In this document: piece after piece, positions 1 to 7,237 of the stretch
How the letters are laid out: every line of letters starts with the position of its first letter
Position numbering within the stretch: position 1 is the stretch's first letter
Notes under the pieces: model-generated
What the model saw: only the letters and a program-made list of their open reading frames with translations
Told to the model about the DNA's origin: nothing
Databases searched by the model: none
Translations under genes and position numbers: made by a program
Source: a virus
IMG/VR virus record: IMGVR_UViG_3300035187_002277
Span: 1-21,515 of that record
DNA: 21,515 nt
Direction: 5' to 3' (one strand)

Positions 1-351
1 GAGATCCAAGGCTTTAAGCCCTGGTGCATCCACCTGACTTGGTTCAACAAGTACCGTGAGCTGCTGTGCAAACGCACAGAAGTTCGTAATGCCAGCCCCA
101 GTGGTGCACCTGATAAGTGTGTTGCCTGGTGGTATGCACCTCCAGTGGACCACACCAGTGATGGGCGTTTTGTTTTACTGCACACTAAATCTGGTGCACA
201 GGCTCCGTTGACCCACTGGCGTACCTACAAACCCAAGGAGGTGTTCACACAGAACGATGCCTGGGATCTGTTCTTCAATATGATGGAGGCGGGTTACGCA
301 CCATTCCCTGGCATTGCATTACCCCAACTCAAAGCTGCCATCAAGAAATGA
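1..351 (+). CDS. Hypothetical protein, 5' end outside window
   Basis: The frame is open from the first base of the window and ends at 351, giving at least 116 residues, so this is the C-terminal part of a gene that starts upstream. The sequence is rich in Trp, Tyr and Cys, with Trp pairs near residues 47-48, and looks globular. I do not recognise the family. Its stop overlaps the next start by four bases (ATGA), which indicates translational coupling in a rightward operon of small genes. Confidence is for the gene being real, not for a function. Confidence 0.8.
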   Translation, partial: EIQGFKPWCIHLTWFNKYRELLCKRTEVRNASPSGAPDKCVAWWYAPPVDHTSDGRFVLLHTKSGAQAPLTHWRTYKPKEVFTQNDAWDLFFNMMEAGYAPFPGIALPQLKAAIKK

Positions 352-566
352 CAGACGACATTCTTGAATACGCACGTCAACTAGCTATGCAACCACGCAC
401 TTCATCAATCCCTGGCGACAAATGCTATGACCTTGAGATCCCAGAAGACACCCACTGGGAACTTGTCAAGCTAGCCGCTGACCTTAAGATGCACCACGAA
501 GACTACGCAATCAACGTTCTTATTGGCCATGTCGAATCTGAGTTGGATCGAAAAGCTGAAGCTTGA
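348..566 (+). CDS. Small hypothetical protein (72 aa)
   Basis: A 72-residue acidic protein beginning at an ATG that overlaps the preceding stop (ATGA). It is predicted helical, with a Glu/Asp/His-rich stretch (ELVKLAADLKMHHEDYAINVL), and has no motif I recognise. Its last 38 bases overlap the next gene in another frame, a common arrangement in dense phage early regions. Confidence 0.7.
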   Translation: MTDDILEYARQLAMQPRTSSIPGDKCYDLEIPEDTHWELVKLAADLKMHHEDYAINVLIGHVESELDRKAEA

Positions 567-747
567 ATGCATTGATGAACCGGATGGCACCATGACCATC
601 CAAATCGAGTGGGATGAAAACGATCCTGACCTTGACTACTGGACTTATTTAGGTGCAGAAGGTCAGGAACAGTTCATTTTGACTGCACTGCGGAACGCTT
701 GTGCCGCTTACACTGACACCGAAGCTTTTGATTCTCATGTCGATTGA
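529..747 (+). CDS. Small hypothetical protein (72 aa)
   Basis: I chose the ATG at 529 (MSNLSWIEKLKLE...) over the TTG at 523 because it starts the protein-like sequence. The product is strongly acidic (IEWDENDPDLDYW) with a helical C-terminal half. It overlaps both neighbours, the preceding gene by 38 bases and the next by 11, consistent with a coupled operon. Function is not recognised. Confidence 0.65.
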   Translation: MSNLSWIEKLKLECIDEPDGTMTIQIEWDENDPDLDYWTYLGAEGQEQFILTALRNACAAYTDTEAFDSHVD

Positions 748-1138
748 CACTTACGGCTTAACTTTTGACGAATACTCGGAATTTTTCCGCAAGAATATTC
801 GTGTTTCTGCCAAGCTTTATCTAGACACCTGCAACATTATGTCTGCAGAAGGTGTTGGTAATGCAGACTTCAAAACGCTTTTGGACTTGTACCAGGAAGC
901 TGTGTACACAACCAATGATGACTGCCGGCGTTACCAACGCACCAACAACCCCGAGGCTTTGAAAGAAGCAACGGTTGAAATCTTTGGTATCACTCCCACT
1001 AGGGAAGAGCTGATGGCGGAAGTCCAATCGCTCAGTGCCAAGGTGGATGCACTGACTGATTACATTGCCAACCTTGTGACCATCACAACCAGTGGCTTGA
1101 ATGGGATTGTCGAGAGCCTGGACGCTCCGGTAGACTGA
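737..1138 (+). CDS. Hypothetical protein with C-terminal coiled coil (133 aa)
   Basis: The frame extends upstream, but the ATG at 737 gives a sensible N-terminus (MSIDTYGLTFDEYSEFF) and the expected short overlap with the preceding gene. Residues from about 90 to the end (REELMAEVQSLSAKVDALTDYIANLV) have the heptad pattern of a coiled coil ending in a mildly hydrophobic stretch, which suggests an oligomeric protein. No family is recognised. Confidence 0.7.
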   Translation: MSIDTYGLTFDEYSEFFRKNIRVSAKLYLDTCNIMSAEGVGNADFKTLLDLYQEAVYTTNDDCRRYQRTNNPEALKEATVEIFGITPTREELMAEVQSLSAKVDALTDYIANLVTITTSGLNGIVESLDAPVD

Positions 1139-1211
1139 CTACGCACAAACCTTGCAGGGTCGCCGTCCTGGTCATGACGCAAAACTGACCAACCTATCTC
1201 AACTCCAACTC
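1139..1211 (+). other. Short intergenic spacer
   Basis: Between the 133-aa gene and the small membrane gene I see no gene, no strong terminator and no clear promoter, so the two genes are probably on one transcript. Confidence 0.4.
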
Positions 1212-1331
1212 ATGTTCGAATCTTTGTTTGCTGCCGTCCTTCCGGTGGTTAAAGATCTTTTGTGGGCCGCCGCAGGCATGGCCCTCACCTACTTACTCAA
1301 CAAAATCCAAACTCAATTCAACACCATCTGA
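1212..1331 (+). CDS. Small single-pass membrane protein (39 aa)
   Basis: A 39-codon reading frame starting at ATG 1212. It encodes a short hydrophobic protein (MFESLFAAVLPVVKDLLWAA..., then GMALTYLL) followed by a polar tail with one Lys. It fits one membrane helix with a charged C-terminus. Its stop (1329-1331) lies two bases before the ATG of the Gp157-like gene, so the two are probably coupled. Small membrane proteins of this type can be holins or inhibitors, but nothing here decides that. Confidence 0.55.
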   Translation: MFESLFAAVLPVVKDLLWAAAGMALTYLLNKIQTQFNTI

Positions 1332-1333
1332 TC

Positions 1334-2047
1334 ATGGCGCACATTACTCAAACTAAACTTGAAGATCTAAACATCATCAAGCTTTACGAGCACTATGGTG
1401 CCCTGGAACGCTCTCTTCCTCTTCTCACTCCTGAGTCCCAAGAACTGGCAAAAGCTGAGCTGGAAGCTTGTGCAAGCCTGCGGTCCGAAAAGATTGATCG
1501 CGTTTATTACGCAATGGCTGCCCATGAGGATGCCCTGGAGCGTATTAAAAAAGAAGGCGACTTGATTAGCCAAGCCAAACGCCACCATGAGAGCCAGCTT
1601 AACCAACTGAGAAATTTACTAAGCTGGTTGCGGCGGGCACTGCCGCTTGACTCAAATCGAATACAAGGCAGAAACTATGAGTTTGTACTCTCCAAGAAGA
1701 AGGAGCTTACGGTCGAGATCACATCGGATCCGCAGTTTTGGCACACTGACGAAAGATCCAAATACTGCATTGAGCAAGAAGTCACCACAACCAAAAGAAT
1801 CGTGGTACGTTCAATGTCAGGAGAAGTTCTATCCGATAGAACAGAACCTAAAACAAAACTTGAAACTCTCCCCAACCTTGATGCCATCCGTGACGCTTAC
1901 CAAAACGGTGAACACCTCCCCCAAGGAGTCAAAGTCGAGCAACAGTATGCAATCCGAAAGAACCGCCTCTTCTCTACCAAGCGGATGGAAGCACAAGCAC
2001 CCGAATATCACGGAGAGTTTCTACCGGAACCTGACTCCGCCGACTGA
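1334..2047 (+). CDS. Gp157-like phage protein
   Basis: A protein of 237 residues when begun at ATG 1334; the upstream extension of the frame is the overlapping small membrane gene. It starts LEDLNIIKLYEHYGALE, followed by long charged helices and a segment with the Gp157 pattern: repeated Glu/Lys helices (IDRVYYAMAAHEDALERIKKEGDLI), then a coiled coil leading to an RNYEFVLSKKKELTV beta region. Siphovirus Gp157-like proteins are common next to recombination and replication genes and have been linked to phage resistance in streptococci; the molecular activity is not established. The C-terminal third (about residues 150-237) is basic and not typical of the family, so the match is moderate. Confidence 0.5.
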   Translation: MAHITQTKLEDLNIIKLYEHYGALERSLPLLTPESQELAKAELEACASLRSEKIDRVYYAMAAHEDALERIKKEGDLISQAKRHHESQLNQLRNLLSWLRRALPLDSNRIQGRNYEFVLSKKKELTVEITSDPQFWHTDERSKYCIEQEVTTTKRIVVRSMSGEVLSDRTEPKTKLETLPNLDAIRDAYQNGEHLPQGVKVEQQYAIRKNRLFSTKRMEAQAPEYHGEFLPEPDSAD

Positions 2048-2066
2048 TTTGGAAGACGCACATATC

Positions 2067-2291
2067 ATGATGTGCTGCCACCAGCAATCGGTGGATGACT
2101 TCCAGATGCAGATCGACATGATTGACATTGAGATCAGCATGATCTGTGAAGATGGTAAGGAGTTGCCTGCTTACCAGGAATCCAAGTTGGATGAGCTAGA
2201 AGAGCGTAAGCTCAAGCTGTTGTCTGGCAAACGGTTCCACCAGAATGCACGTCATGCTTATTGGTATGTCACGGCACGGGGAGATAAATAA
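2067..2291 (+). CDS. Small helical hypothetical protein (74 aa)
   Basis: The open frame extends much further upstream, but that part is antisense-quality sequence lying inside the Gp157-like gene. The coding-like portion begins at the ATG ATG pair at 2067, with a purine-rich GGAAG about a dozen bases upstream. Residues 20-60 form a charged helix (LDELEERKLKLLSGKR) and two Cys follow the starting Met pair. Function is not recognised. Confidence 0.6.
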   Translation: MMCCHQQSVDDFQMQIDMIDIEISMICEDGKELPAYQESKLDELEERKLKLLSGKRFHQNARHAYWYVTARGDK

Positions 2292-2298
2292 GCTGCAA

Positions 2299-2304
2299 TA
2301 CAAT
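2299..2304 (+). promoter_or_regulatory. -10-like element TACAAT
   Basis: TACAAT matches the TATAAT consensus at five of six positions and ends 22 bases before the ATG at 2327. No -35 hexamer is visible. The spacing recurs at many starts in this window. The downstream gene also has a good ribosome binding site (AAGGAG). Confidence 0.45.
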
Positions 2305-2326
2305 AAGTAGACATGCAAGGAGTCTT

Positions 2327-2590
2327 ATGGGTGGTGATTCAGTGTTGAACAAAATGATTGCTGGATTTACCAACGATGGGACTCCTCTGTCTGCAACCAT
2401 TGGTTCCAAGATCGAGCATGGTGTCGTCATCTTGACGGCAGCCATGCTTTCCAATGAAAACCTTGCTGCATCTATGGACGCAGAAGAAATGGTAGATTCT
2501 GCAATCCATTACTACAACTTAATTCAACAACGGCTTGGTTACTACCAAGAGCATCAGGCTCACTCGCTTGAGCGTTTACTTGGCCAGTAA
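2327..2590 (+). CDS. Hypothetical protein (87 aa)
   Basis: Begins at ATG 2327 behind a strong Shine-Dalgarno AAGGAG seven to eight bases upstream. The product has a central hydrophobic stretch (VVILTAAMLS) and a helical C-terminus (YYNLIQQRLGYYQEHQ). It could be a small soluble all-helical protein; a membrane role is less likely because of the acidic residues in the middle. Family not recognised. Confidence 0.65.
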   Translation: MGGDSVLNKMIAGFTNDGTPLSATIGSKIEHGVVILTAAMLSNENLAASMDAEEMVDSAIHYYNLIQQRLGYYQEHQAHSLERLLGQ

Positions 2591-2605
2591 AAATTAAAAT
2601 ACTGC

Positions 2606-2611
2606 TACAGT
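2606..2611 (+). promoter_or_regulatory. -10-like element TACAGT
   Basis: TACAGT (four of six to consensus) ends 22 bases before the ATG at 2634 and lies inside a small inverted repeat TACTG-CTA-CAGTA. It is weak on its own and supported by the same spacing at other starts. Confidence 0.3.
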
Positions 2612-2633
2612 AACTAGGTCTTTATTTCTTTCA

Positions 2634-2831
2634 ATGGAAAAGGTTGCTGTACCAATGTTAACCGTATCATTTGCGGTTGACCTGGACGTTGAATACAATT
2701 CCTTTGGCGGTAAAACTGCCGACGAAATTGCAGAAGCTCTTCAGGAAGATCTCGACAATCTTCTCTTTGAAGTCAGTCCCAGCGTCAAAGGTGTCTATAC
2801 TTCTGTAACAGCAATCAATTTCAATGACTGA
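2634..2831 (+). CDS. Small hypothetical protein (65 aa)
   Basis: A 65-residue acidic protein with an N-terminal beta strand (VPMLTVSFAVDLDVEY), a helix (TADEIAEALQEDLDNLLFE) and a second strand (VKGVYTSVTAINF). This is the beta-alpha-beta layout of a small ferredoxin-like fold, but no catalytic motif is visible. There is no clear Shine-Dalgarno before the ATG. The stop overlaps the next start by eight bases. Confidence 0.65.
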   Translation: MEKVAVPMLTVSFAVDLDVEYNSFGGKTADEIAEALQEDLDNLLFEVSPSVKGVYTSVTAINFND

Positions 2832-3117
2832 AGACCTCGCCAAGAAACTGAAAACCGCTGGTGCTTTTGATACACCTTGGTTAAAAGAGCAGCTGGTCAA
2901 CTGGGATGTTAAAGCTGAACAAAAGAAGGCTGACTTCATGGAACACATGTACCAGTGCTCTGGCAGGCAGGATGGTTTTTACACCGGCCTGTGGCAAGCA
3001 TTTGCCATCAACGAAGCAGCGCCCTACTGCCGGGATGAATACTTCCGTCGCCTTCAATTTGTTGCAGACCTGGAAGCTGGCAAGTTTGAAGGTCAGGAAG
3101 TCATCGTTTCTGCATAA
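2824..3117 (+). CDS. Hypothetical protein (97 aa)
   Basis: Starts inside the end of the preceding gene (eight-base overlap), so translation is probably coupled. It is helical, and residues 26-60 carry a conserved-looking polar/aromatic stretch (MYQCSGRQDGFYTGLWQAF). It is the last gene before a strong terminator, which marks the end of the first transcription unit. No family recognised. Confidence 0.7.
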   Translation: MTEDLAKKLKTAGAFDTPWLKEQLVNWDVKAEQKKADFMEHMYQCSGRQDGFYTGLWQAFAINEAAPYCRDEYFRRLQFVADLEAGKFEGQEVIVSA

Positions 3118-3145
3118 CGTAACCTGAACTACAACTTAAAATGAG

Positions 3146-3177
3146 GGGATGCTCCAAAGTAAAGCATCCCTTTTTTT
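3146..3177 (+). terminator. Rho-independent terminator
   Basis: An eight-base perfect stem GGGATGCT / AGCATCCC around a nine-base loop is followed by seven T (3171-3177). It closes the 1-3117 operon. The T-run touches the ATG of the next reading frame at 3178. Confidence 0.9.
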
Positions 3178-3354
3178 ATGGATGATCAATCTGCTACAGC
3201 TGCACTAAGGCAACTTGACATCAATTACATCTCTTATGTAACAGAACAAAATAATCCCAAATGTAAACATCCCAAACCAGATGGCTGGTTAGAGGGGTAT
3301 CATCAAGCTGTTACTGATCTTGCTACTTATTTTGGACAGCACCGCAAACCTTGA
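3178..3354 (+). CDS. Small hypothetical protein (58 aa)
   Basis: A 58-codon frame whose ATG directly follows the T-run of the preceding terminator. The product (MDDQSATAALRQLDINY..., then PDGWLEGYHQAVTDL) is polar and protein-like. There is no room for a normal leader, so it is either expressed by terminator read-through or starts differently. It overlaps the next frame (3320-3739) by 35 bases at most. Confidence 0.5.
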   Translation: MDDQSATAALRQLDINYISYVTEQNNPKCKHPKPDGWLEGYHQAVTDLATYFGQHRKP

Positions 3355-3739
3355 TCAGATCTACAAAGAAGCCTTTAATGAATTTCCAAGCAAACTAAAA
3401 ACTCCTGCTCCTCAAGATGCAAAGACTGCTCGTGAGTCTTCTGAGCAAATGAGTAGCTACATCAAAAACAACTTCAAACCAGAAGCTGACGTACTTCTTG
3501 GTGGTGGCAGCACTAAAGCGTCCATGTTCTTCCAGGAATCCAAGGCACGTTCAAAAGAACGGCTACGTGAATATCTGGCAGATACCGTCAGTGAATTTGT
3601 TGATACCAATGTTCTTTCTGGTGATGAGTTCTTTGAGGTGTTGCTTGAAGTGGTCTATGACAACTGGCAGTTTTACCAAAAGAATGCAGATGAAAACCAA
3701 AAGCTAATCAAGCTGTTACAGAATGTAAACAACAATTGA
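3320..3739 (+). CDS. Hypothetical protein (up to 139 aa)
   Basis: The frame has no ATG near its beginning. TTG at 3320 or a TTG slightly downstream (before DSTANLDQIYKEAF) is the likely start, overlapping the end of the preceding small gene, so the exact start is uncertain. The protein is helical and charged with a Gly-rich turn (LLGGGSTK) and a long acidic C-terminal helix. A terminator follows. It sits just before the virion structural gene, but no morphogenesis motif is visible. Confidence 0.65.
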   Translation: MLLILDSTANLDQIYKEAFNEFPSKLKTPAPQDAKTARESSEQMSSYIKNNFKPEADVLLGGGSTKASMFFQESKARSKERLREYLADTVSEFVDTNVLSGDEFFEVLLEVVYDNWQFYQKNADENQKLIKLLQNVNNN

Positions 3740-3759
3740 TTCATTGAAATATTTACTTT

Positions 3760-3787
3760 GCAGTGGCCGCAAGGTCACTGCTTTTTT
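3760..3787 (+). terminator. Rho-independent terminator
   Basis: A nine-base stem GCAGTGGCC / GGTCACTGC (one G-T pair) with a GCAA tetraloop is followed by six T. It ends the unit containing the 3320-3739 gene and insulates the structural gene that starts at 3833. Confidence 0.9.
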
Positions 3788-3805
3788 GTATTAACTTATT
3801 CAACT

Positions 3806-3811
3806 TAGAAT
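3806..3811 (+). promoter_or_regulatory. -10-like element TAGAAT
   Basis: TAGAAT (five of six) ends 21 bases before the ATG at 3833 and lies just downstream of a terminator, so the gene needs its own promoter here. The flanking text is AT-rich (TTAGAATAATAAAA), and no convincing -35 is seen. Confidence 0.5.
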
Positions 3812-3832
3812 AATAAAAACTGTAAACACATC

Positions 3833-5134
3833 ATGCCTAATTACAGAGACCCAACTGATACACACCTGTATCACGTTGAAAAGGTTCAGACTTGTAGTGG
3901 GCGCCCCTTAGAAGTCACAACGGTTAGCGGTTATCCTGTTGCTATAAGCCCTGCTGGCACTACAGCCGCTGATGCTTTTGGTCGGTTGCGTGTATCACAG
4001 CCTTACACAATCTTTGATAGCCAGCATCGGTACCAGGAAAACGACAAGTGGACCACATTAACTGGTGGCAGTGCAACAACTACATTTAACGCAAACGAAA
4101 GCACTTTAAGCCTTAATGTCACTACAGCATCTGGTGATTACATCTATAGAGAAACTAAACGTGTATTTCCTTATCAACCAGGGAAATCACTGCTTGCTTT
4201 GAACTCGTTTACCTTTGCATCTGGTACAGCAAACCGTCGTCAGCGCATTGGTTACTTTGGCACACAGAACGGTGTCTTTTTTGAGCAAAGTGGTACGACA
4301 AACTATTTGGTTATGCGCAGCTACGTCAGTGGCAGCGTTAACGAAACACGGGTTGCTCAGTCAGGCTGGAACTCCGATACCTTTGACGGTAACGGAACCA
4401 GTGCCCGTACCCTTGATCCAACCAAAGGAAATATTTTATGGATGGATATTGAATGGCTAGGTGTTGGCGATGTAAGAGCTGGTTTTGTTGTTGACGGTTC
4501 GATGGTGGTTGCACATACGTTCCATAACGAAAACGTGCAAAACACTACTTACATGACAACGGCTGTACTACCTTTACGTCAAGAGATTGAAAATCTTGGT
4601 GTAACTGCAATCAGTGGTACTGCTCGTCAGATTTGCAATACTGTTGCATCGGAGGGTGGCTATGAAGGTTTCACTCGCCGTTACAACATGGCTACAAGTA
4701 CAACACCTAAAACACTTACTTCGTCTGGTGTAACTTACCCATTAGTTTCTATTCGTATGGCCTCTGGTCGTACAGATAGTGTCATTGTCCCAGCAAATTT
4801 AAGTGTTGCGCTTGAGCAAACACAAAACAACAAGCCAGACATTATTCAATACCGCGTGTTGCTTAACCCAACCTTGAGTGGCGTCAACTGGCAAACCCAT
4901 TACAACGGTAATGTTCAATTTGACATTTCTGCCACAGGTGTTAGTGGTGGTACAGATATCATTGGCGGTTACATTGTTTCCGATGGCACCCTGTCCTTGA
5001 GTGATGTACGAGATTTCAACTTCCAGCTGGGTCGTACCCAAGCTGGTGTCAGCGACATCTTTACTGTTGTTGCAGCGCCTACGATTAGTGGTGCAAAGGT
5101 TTACGCTGATCTTTCTTGGTTTGAAATTATTTAA
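3833..5134 (+). CDS. Virion structural protein (433 aa)
   Basis: A 433-residue protein rich in Ser, Thr, Gly, Asn and beta strand, with almost no Cys, typical of an exposed virion protein. Residues about 45-66 contain AADAFGRLRVSQPYTIFDSQ, a signature I know from structural proteins of many marine phages (the FGRLRVS...FDS motif). Repeated strand-turn units follow, such as SGTTNYLVMRSYVSGSVNETR. It probably forms part of a fibre, decoration or baseplate component; which one cannot be read from sequence. It is transcribed from its own -10-like promoter behind a terminator, consistent with a highly expressed late gene. The family link is from memory of the motif. Confidence 0.7.
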   Translation: MPNYRDPTDTHLYHVEKVQTCSGRPLEVTTVSGYPVAISPAGTTAADAFGRLRVSQPYTIFDSQHRYQENDKWTTLTGGSATTTFNANESTLSLNVTTASGDYIYRETKRVFPYQPGKSLLALNSFTFASGTANRRQRIGYFGTQNGVFFEQSGTTNYLVMRSYVSGSVNETRVAQSGWNSDTFDGNGTSARTLDPTKGNILWMDIEWLGVGDVRAGFVVDGSMVVAHTFHNENVQNTTYMTTAVLPLRQEIENLGVTAISGTARQICNTVASEGGYEGFTRRYNMATSTTPKTLTSSGVTYPLVSIRMASGRTDSVIVPANLSVALEQTQNNKPDIIQYRVLLNPTLSGVNWQTHYNGNVQFDISATGVSGGTDIIGGYIVSDGTLSLSDVRDFNFQLGRTQAGVSDIFTVVAAPTISGAKVYADLSWFEII

Positions 5135-5145
5135 TTAGTTACCGT

Positions 5146-5151
5146 TACAAT
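5146..5151 (+). promoter_or_regulatory. -10-like element TACAAT
   Basis: TACAAT (five of six) ends 20 bases before the ATG at 5172, between the structural gene and the Dps-like gene. A TTGAAA lies 19 bases further upstream inside the previous stop region, slightly too far for a standard -35. Confidence 0.45.
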
Positions 5152-5171
5152 AGAACTACTGATAAAAAACT

Positions 5172-5723
5172 ATGTATACTCCTGGTCCTCAAACTGCTCA
5201 ACCCATTGCACCTGCTCAGGTTCAAGAGGTGCCAGAACCTCAGGCCAAGCCAAAGGGTCCTGCCCGCTCAAAGAATGGTGATGTCGGGGCCTTCATTCAA
5301 CAGTGCATCTCCCTGGCTTCCTACCTCAAGGAACTTCAGACACAAGCCCACTTGATCCATTTAAACATTGAAGGCTCTAACTTCCTAGGTCTTCACGCTT
5401 TTTTAAAAGATCAATACGAAGCTCATATAGAGCAGTTTGATACATTGTCTGAATTTATTCGTTCAATGGATTATTTAATGCCCATGTGTGCACGCGGATT
5501 GGCCGATGCAGGTCCTGGCATTACGCATGTGACAAGTTATAAAAACACAGAAATGCTTACTGTGTACTACAAAAACCTAGAAGAGTTAGGTATGAAAACA
5601 AAAAAACTAGAACCAATTGCAGCACGTATTGGTGCAATTGATATTCAAAATTACATGGCAGATCTTTGTGGTCAAGCATTTAAAGCCGCTTGGTTTACAA
5701 AGGCTACTCTTCGGAATTCTTAA
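5172..5723 (+). CDS. Dps-like ferritin with N-terminal extension
   Basis: A 183-residue protein of the Dps (DNA protection during starvation) branch of the ferritin superfamily. Dps proteins form 12-subunit shells that oxidise and store iron and can bind DNA. All four ferroxidase ligands are present with exact family spacing: H63 (HLNIEG, replacing the usual HWNV.G), H75 (LHAF), D90 and E94 (FDTLSEFIR). The C-terminal helix (FKAAWFTKATLRNS) also matches the Dps end. Residues 1-36 are an added Pro/Gln/Lys-rich tail (PGPQTAQPIAPAQ... then KPKGPARSK) that could contact DNA or the virion. Its 3' end overlaps the convergent HNH gene by 20 bases. The position among structural genes suggests it is late-expressed or packaged, which is inference. 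Confidence 0.8.
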   Translation: MYTPGPQTAQPIAPAQVQEVPEPQAKPKGPARSKNGDVGAFIQQCISLASYLKELQTQAHLIHLNIEGSNFLGLHAFLKDQYEAHIEQFDTLSEFIRSMDYLMPMCARGLADAGPGITHVTSYKNTEMLTVYYKNLEELGMKTKKLEPIAARIGAIDIQNYMADLCGQAFKAAWFTKATLRNS

Positions 5724-6159
5724 GATACATAATTGCGGATTTAAATAACGCAATATCATCGTTCAACATACCAAGGGCTGAGTTGCATTTCTTGCAAAGC
5801 AGCCCTCTTATTTTGCCAGTTTTATGACAATGGTCTACAGATAAATTCATCCCAGATGAGCATTTTTTTGTACATATTTTGCAACATCCATCCTGTTGTT
5901 CAAACATTTCAACATACTTTTCATGTGTTAATCCATATCGCTTAAGCCAGTTCGCATGTTTCTTTTTATCATGCAAGGAATTCCAATGTTTTTTGCTGGC
6001 CTTTCTATAAAGTTCCGGATTTTTCTTTCTGTATTTTTCCGTTACTTTCCCATGGCATTTTTTGCATCTTCGCGATCTTCCGTCTTTAACCCTTGATTCC
6101 TTGTAAAAATCTGTCAAGGGTTTAGATAAAAGACAAAGACTACAAACTTTCTCTTGCAT
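5704..6159 (-). CDS. HNH endonuclease, recombination endonuclease VII type
   Basis: Begins at the ATG at 6159 (MQEKVCSLC), not the longer frame at 6210; the shorter start has a TATATT element 22 bases upstream. Layout: an N-terminal zinc ribbon (CSLC ... CKKCHG, residues 6-33), a basic linker, then an Endonuclease VII domain with CKIC, VDHCHKTGKIRGLLCKKCN and the usual ALGMLNDDIALF end. The VDHCHKTG motif holds the HNH metal site. In T4 this fold resolves Holliday junctions, but free-standing copies like this one in phages are usually homing endonucleases. It is inserted between the Dps-like and metallopeptidase genes, opposite in strand, AT-rich, and overlaps the Dps stop by 20 bases. Confidence 0.85.
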   Translation of the reverse strand: MQEKVCSLCLLSKPLTDFYKESRVKDGRSRRCKKCHGKVTEKYRKKNPELYRKASKKHWNSLHDKKKHANWLKRYGLTHEKYVEMFEQQDGCCKICTKKCSSGMNLSVDHCHKTGKIRGLLCKKCNSALGMLNDDIALFKSAIMYLKNSEE

Positions 6160-6181
6160 TACGAAAGTTTTAATTACGAAT

Positions 6182-6196
6182 AATATAACGTAAAAT
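6182..6196. promoter_or_regulatory. Adjacent divergent -10-like elements
   Basis: On the minus strand TATATT (6182-6187) ends 22 bases before the HNH start at 6159. On the plus strand TAAAAT (6191-6196) ends 21 bases before the ATG at 6218. The pair is close but not overlapping. Confidence 0.4.
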
Positions 6197-6217
6197 AAAA
6201 GTACGGTCAAGGTAAAA

Positions 6218-7237
6218 ATGGATTTATTTCAACGTTTTCTTAACCAAGTAACCTCTGGTTACAAAGAAGCTGATAAACGCTTGGGCGGGTGGTTGCCAGG
6301 TGGTGGTACTGCTTCTCCTGTAACAAATAAACTCCAACGCGCTTTAGCTGAACCACGCAGTCAATTACTTTCTTCGCCAAGACCTTACACCCGAATAGCT
6401 GGAGCAAATCCTCTTTCGCCTGCACTTGATACTAAAGGACAAATAACGCCACAGGCGGCCGAAATGCTTAAGCAATTAGGCATCTCAGCAAGCATCACAG
6501 GAAATGTAAACAAAACCAACCCAATTGCAATTTTGGGAGAACGATTTGGTTATCTTGGTGCGGCCCATGCTAACCCATTGAAAAATCAAATCTATTTACC
6601 TGGCAATCTGAACACTCTTTCAACGCTTGCTCATGAAGCTGGTCACTTAGATAAAAACCGTAGAGCTGGTTCGCGTCCTATCTTTGAAGGTATCCTAGGG
6701 CAAGCAATGGACGCCCCAGCTGCTGTAATTAAAGGTTTAACTGGTGGTGAACTCTCTCCTTTTGCTCAAACAGTCGCGCCTTTTCGGTTAGCCGGTGGTC
6801 TGGCAACTGCACTATCTGATGCAAAAGAAGAAGATTATGCAGAACGTTTTGCTTCAGATGTAACAAAAAAAATGCTTGGTGAGTCTGCGACTCACATGGG
6901 TGGCAACGCCACACAAGGTTTCTTGTATCCTGATTTACTTTATCAACGAGGTGTAGAGTCTTTTAAAGAAGGTGTTAACGATTTTGTAATACCACCTATT
7001 GGTAAAGCAGCCATAGGGATTGGACAAACAATTCAAAACCAAATTCAAGAAGCACTTCCTAAGCCGCCCTCTGTTTTTGAAGATGTGCCAAACTTGCGGC
7101 TTCAACAACTTGCTATTGAATCTGATTTAGATTATCAACAAGAACTAAGGGAAAACCCAAACAGTAGGTTGCTTCCACGTCTTCAAAAGATTAAAGAAGA
7201 TTATGAACGTGCCACAAAAGCAAGAGGTCTTAATTAA
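6218..7237 (+). CDS. Zinc-metallopeptidase-like protein (HEAGH)
   Basis: A 339-residue protein with a clear zincin core: LSTLAHEAGHLDK, with H139, E140 and H143, where two His bind zinc and Glu activates water. A downstream acidic helix (residues 201-214, DAKEEDYAERFASD) offers E205 or E209 as third zinc ligand, as in ExxA-type metallopeptidases. Between them lies a Gly/Ala/Pro-rich hydrophobic stretch (residues 157-176) that may be membrane-associated. The N-terminus (FLNQVTSGYKEADKRLGGW) and the Gln/Glu-rich C-terminus have no recognised domain. Position after the structural and Dps genes suggests a virion or morphogenesis protease, possibly a cell-envelope or capsid processing enzyme; this is inference. 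A weak AAGG ribosome binding site precedes the ATG. Its stop overlaps a convergent HNH gene. Confidence 0.6.
   Translation: MDLFQRFLNQVTSGYKEADKRLGGWLPGGGTASPVTNKLQRALAEPRSQLLSSPRPYTRIAGANPLSPALDTKGQITPQAAEMLKQLGISASITGNVNKTNPIAILGERFGYLGAAHANPLKNQIYLPGNLNTLSTLAHEAGHLDKNRRAGSRPIFEGILGQAMDAPAAVIKGLTGGELSPFAQTVAPFRLAGGLATALSDAKEEDYAERFASDVTKKMLGESATHMGGNATQGFLYPDLLYQRGVESFKEGVNDFVIPPIGKAAIGIGQTIQNQIQEALPKPPSVFEDVPNLRLQQLAIESDLDYQQELRENPNSRLLPRLQKIKEDYERATKARGLN

Noticed and set aside
1647-2066. First two thirds of a long plus frame
   Set aside because: Ser/Arg/Pro-rich nonsense translation inside the Gp157-like gene; only the part from 2067 looks coding.
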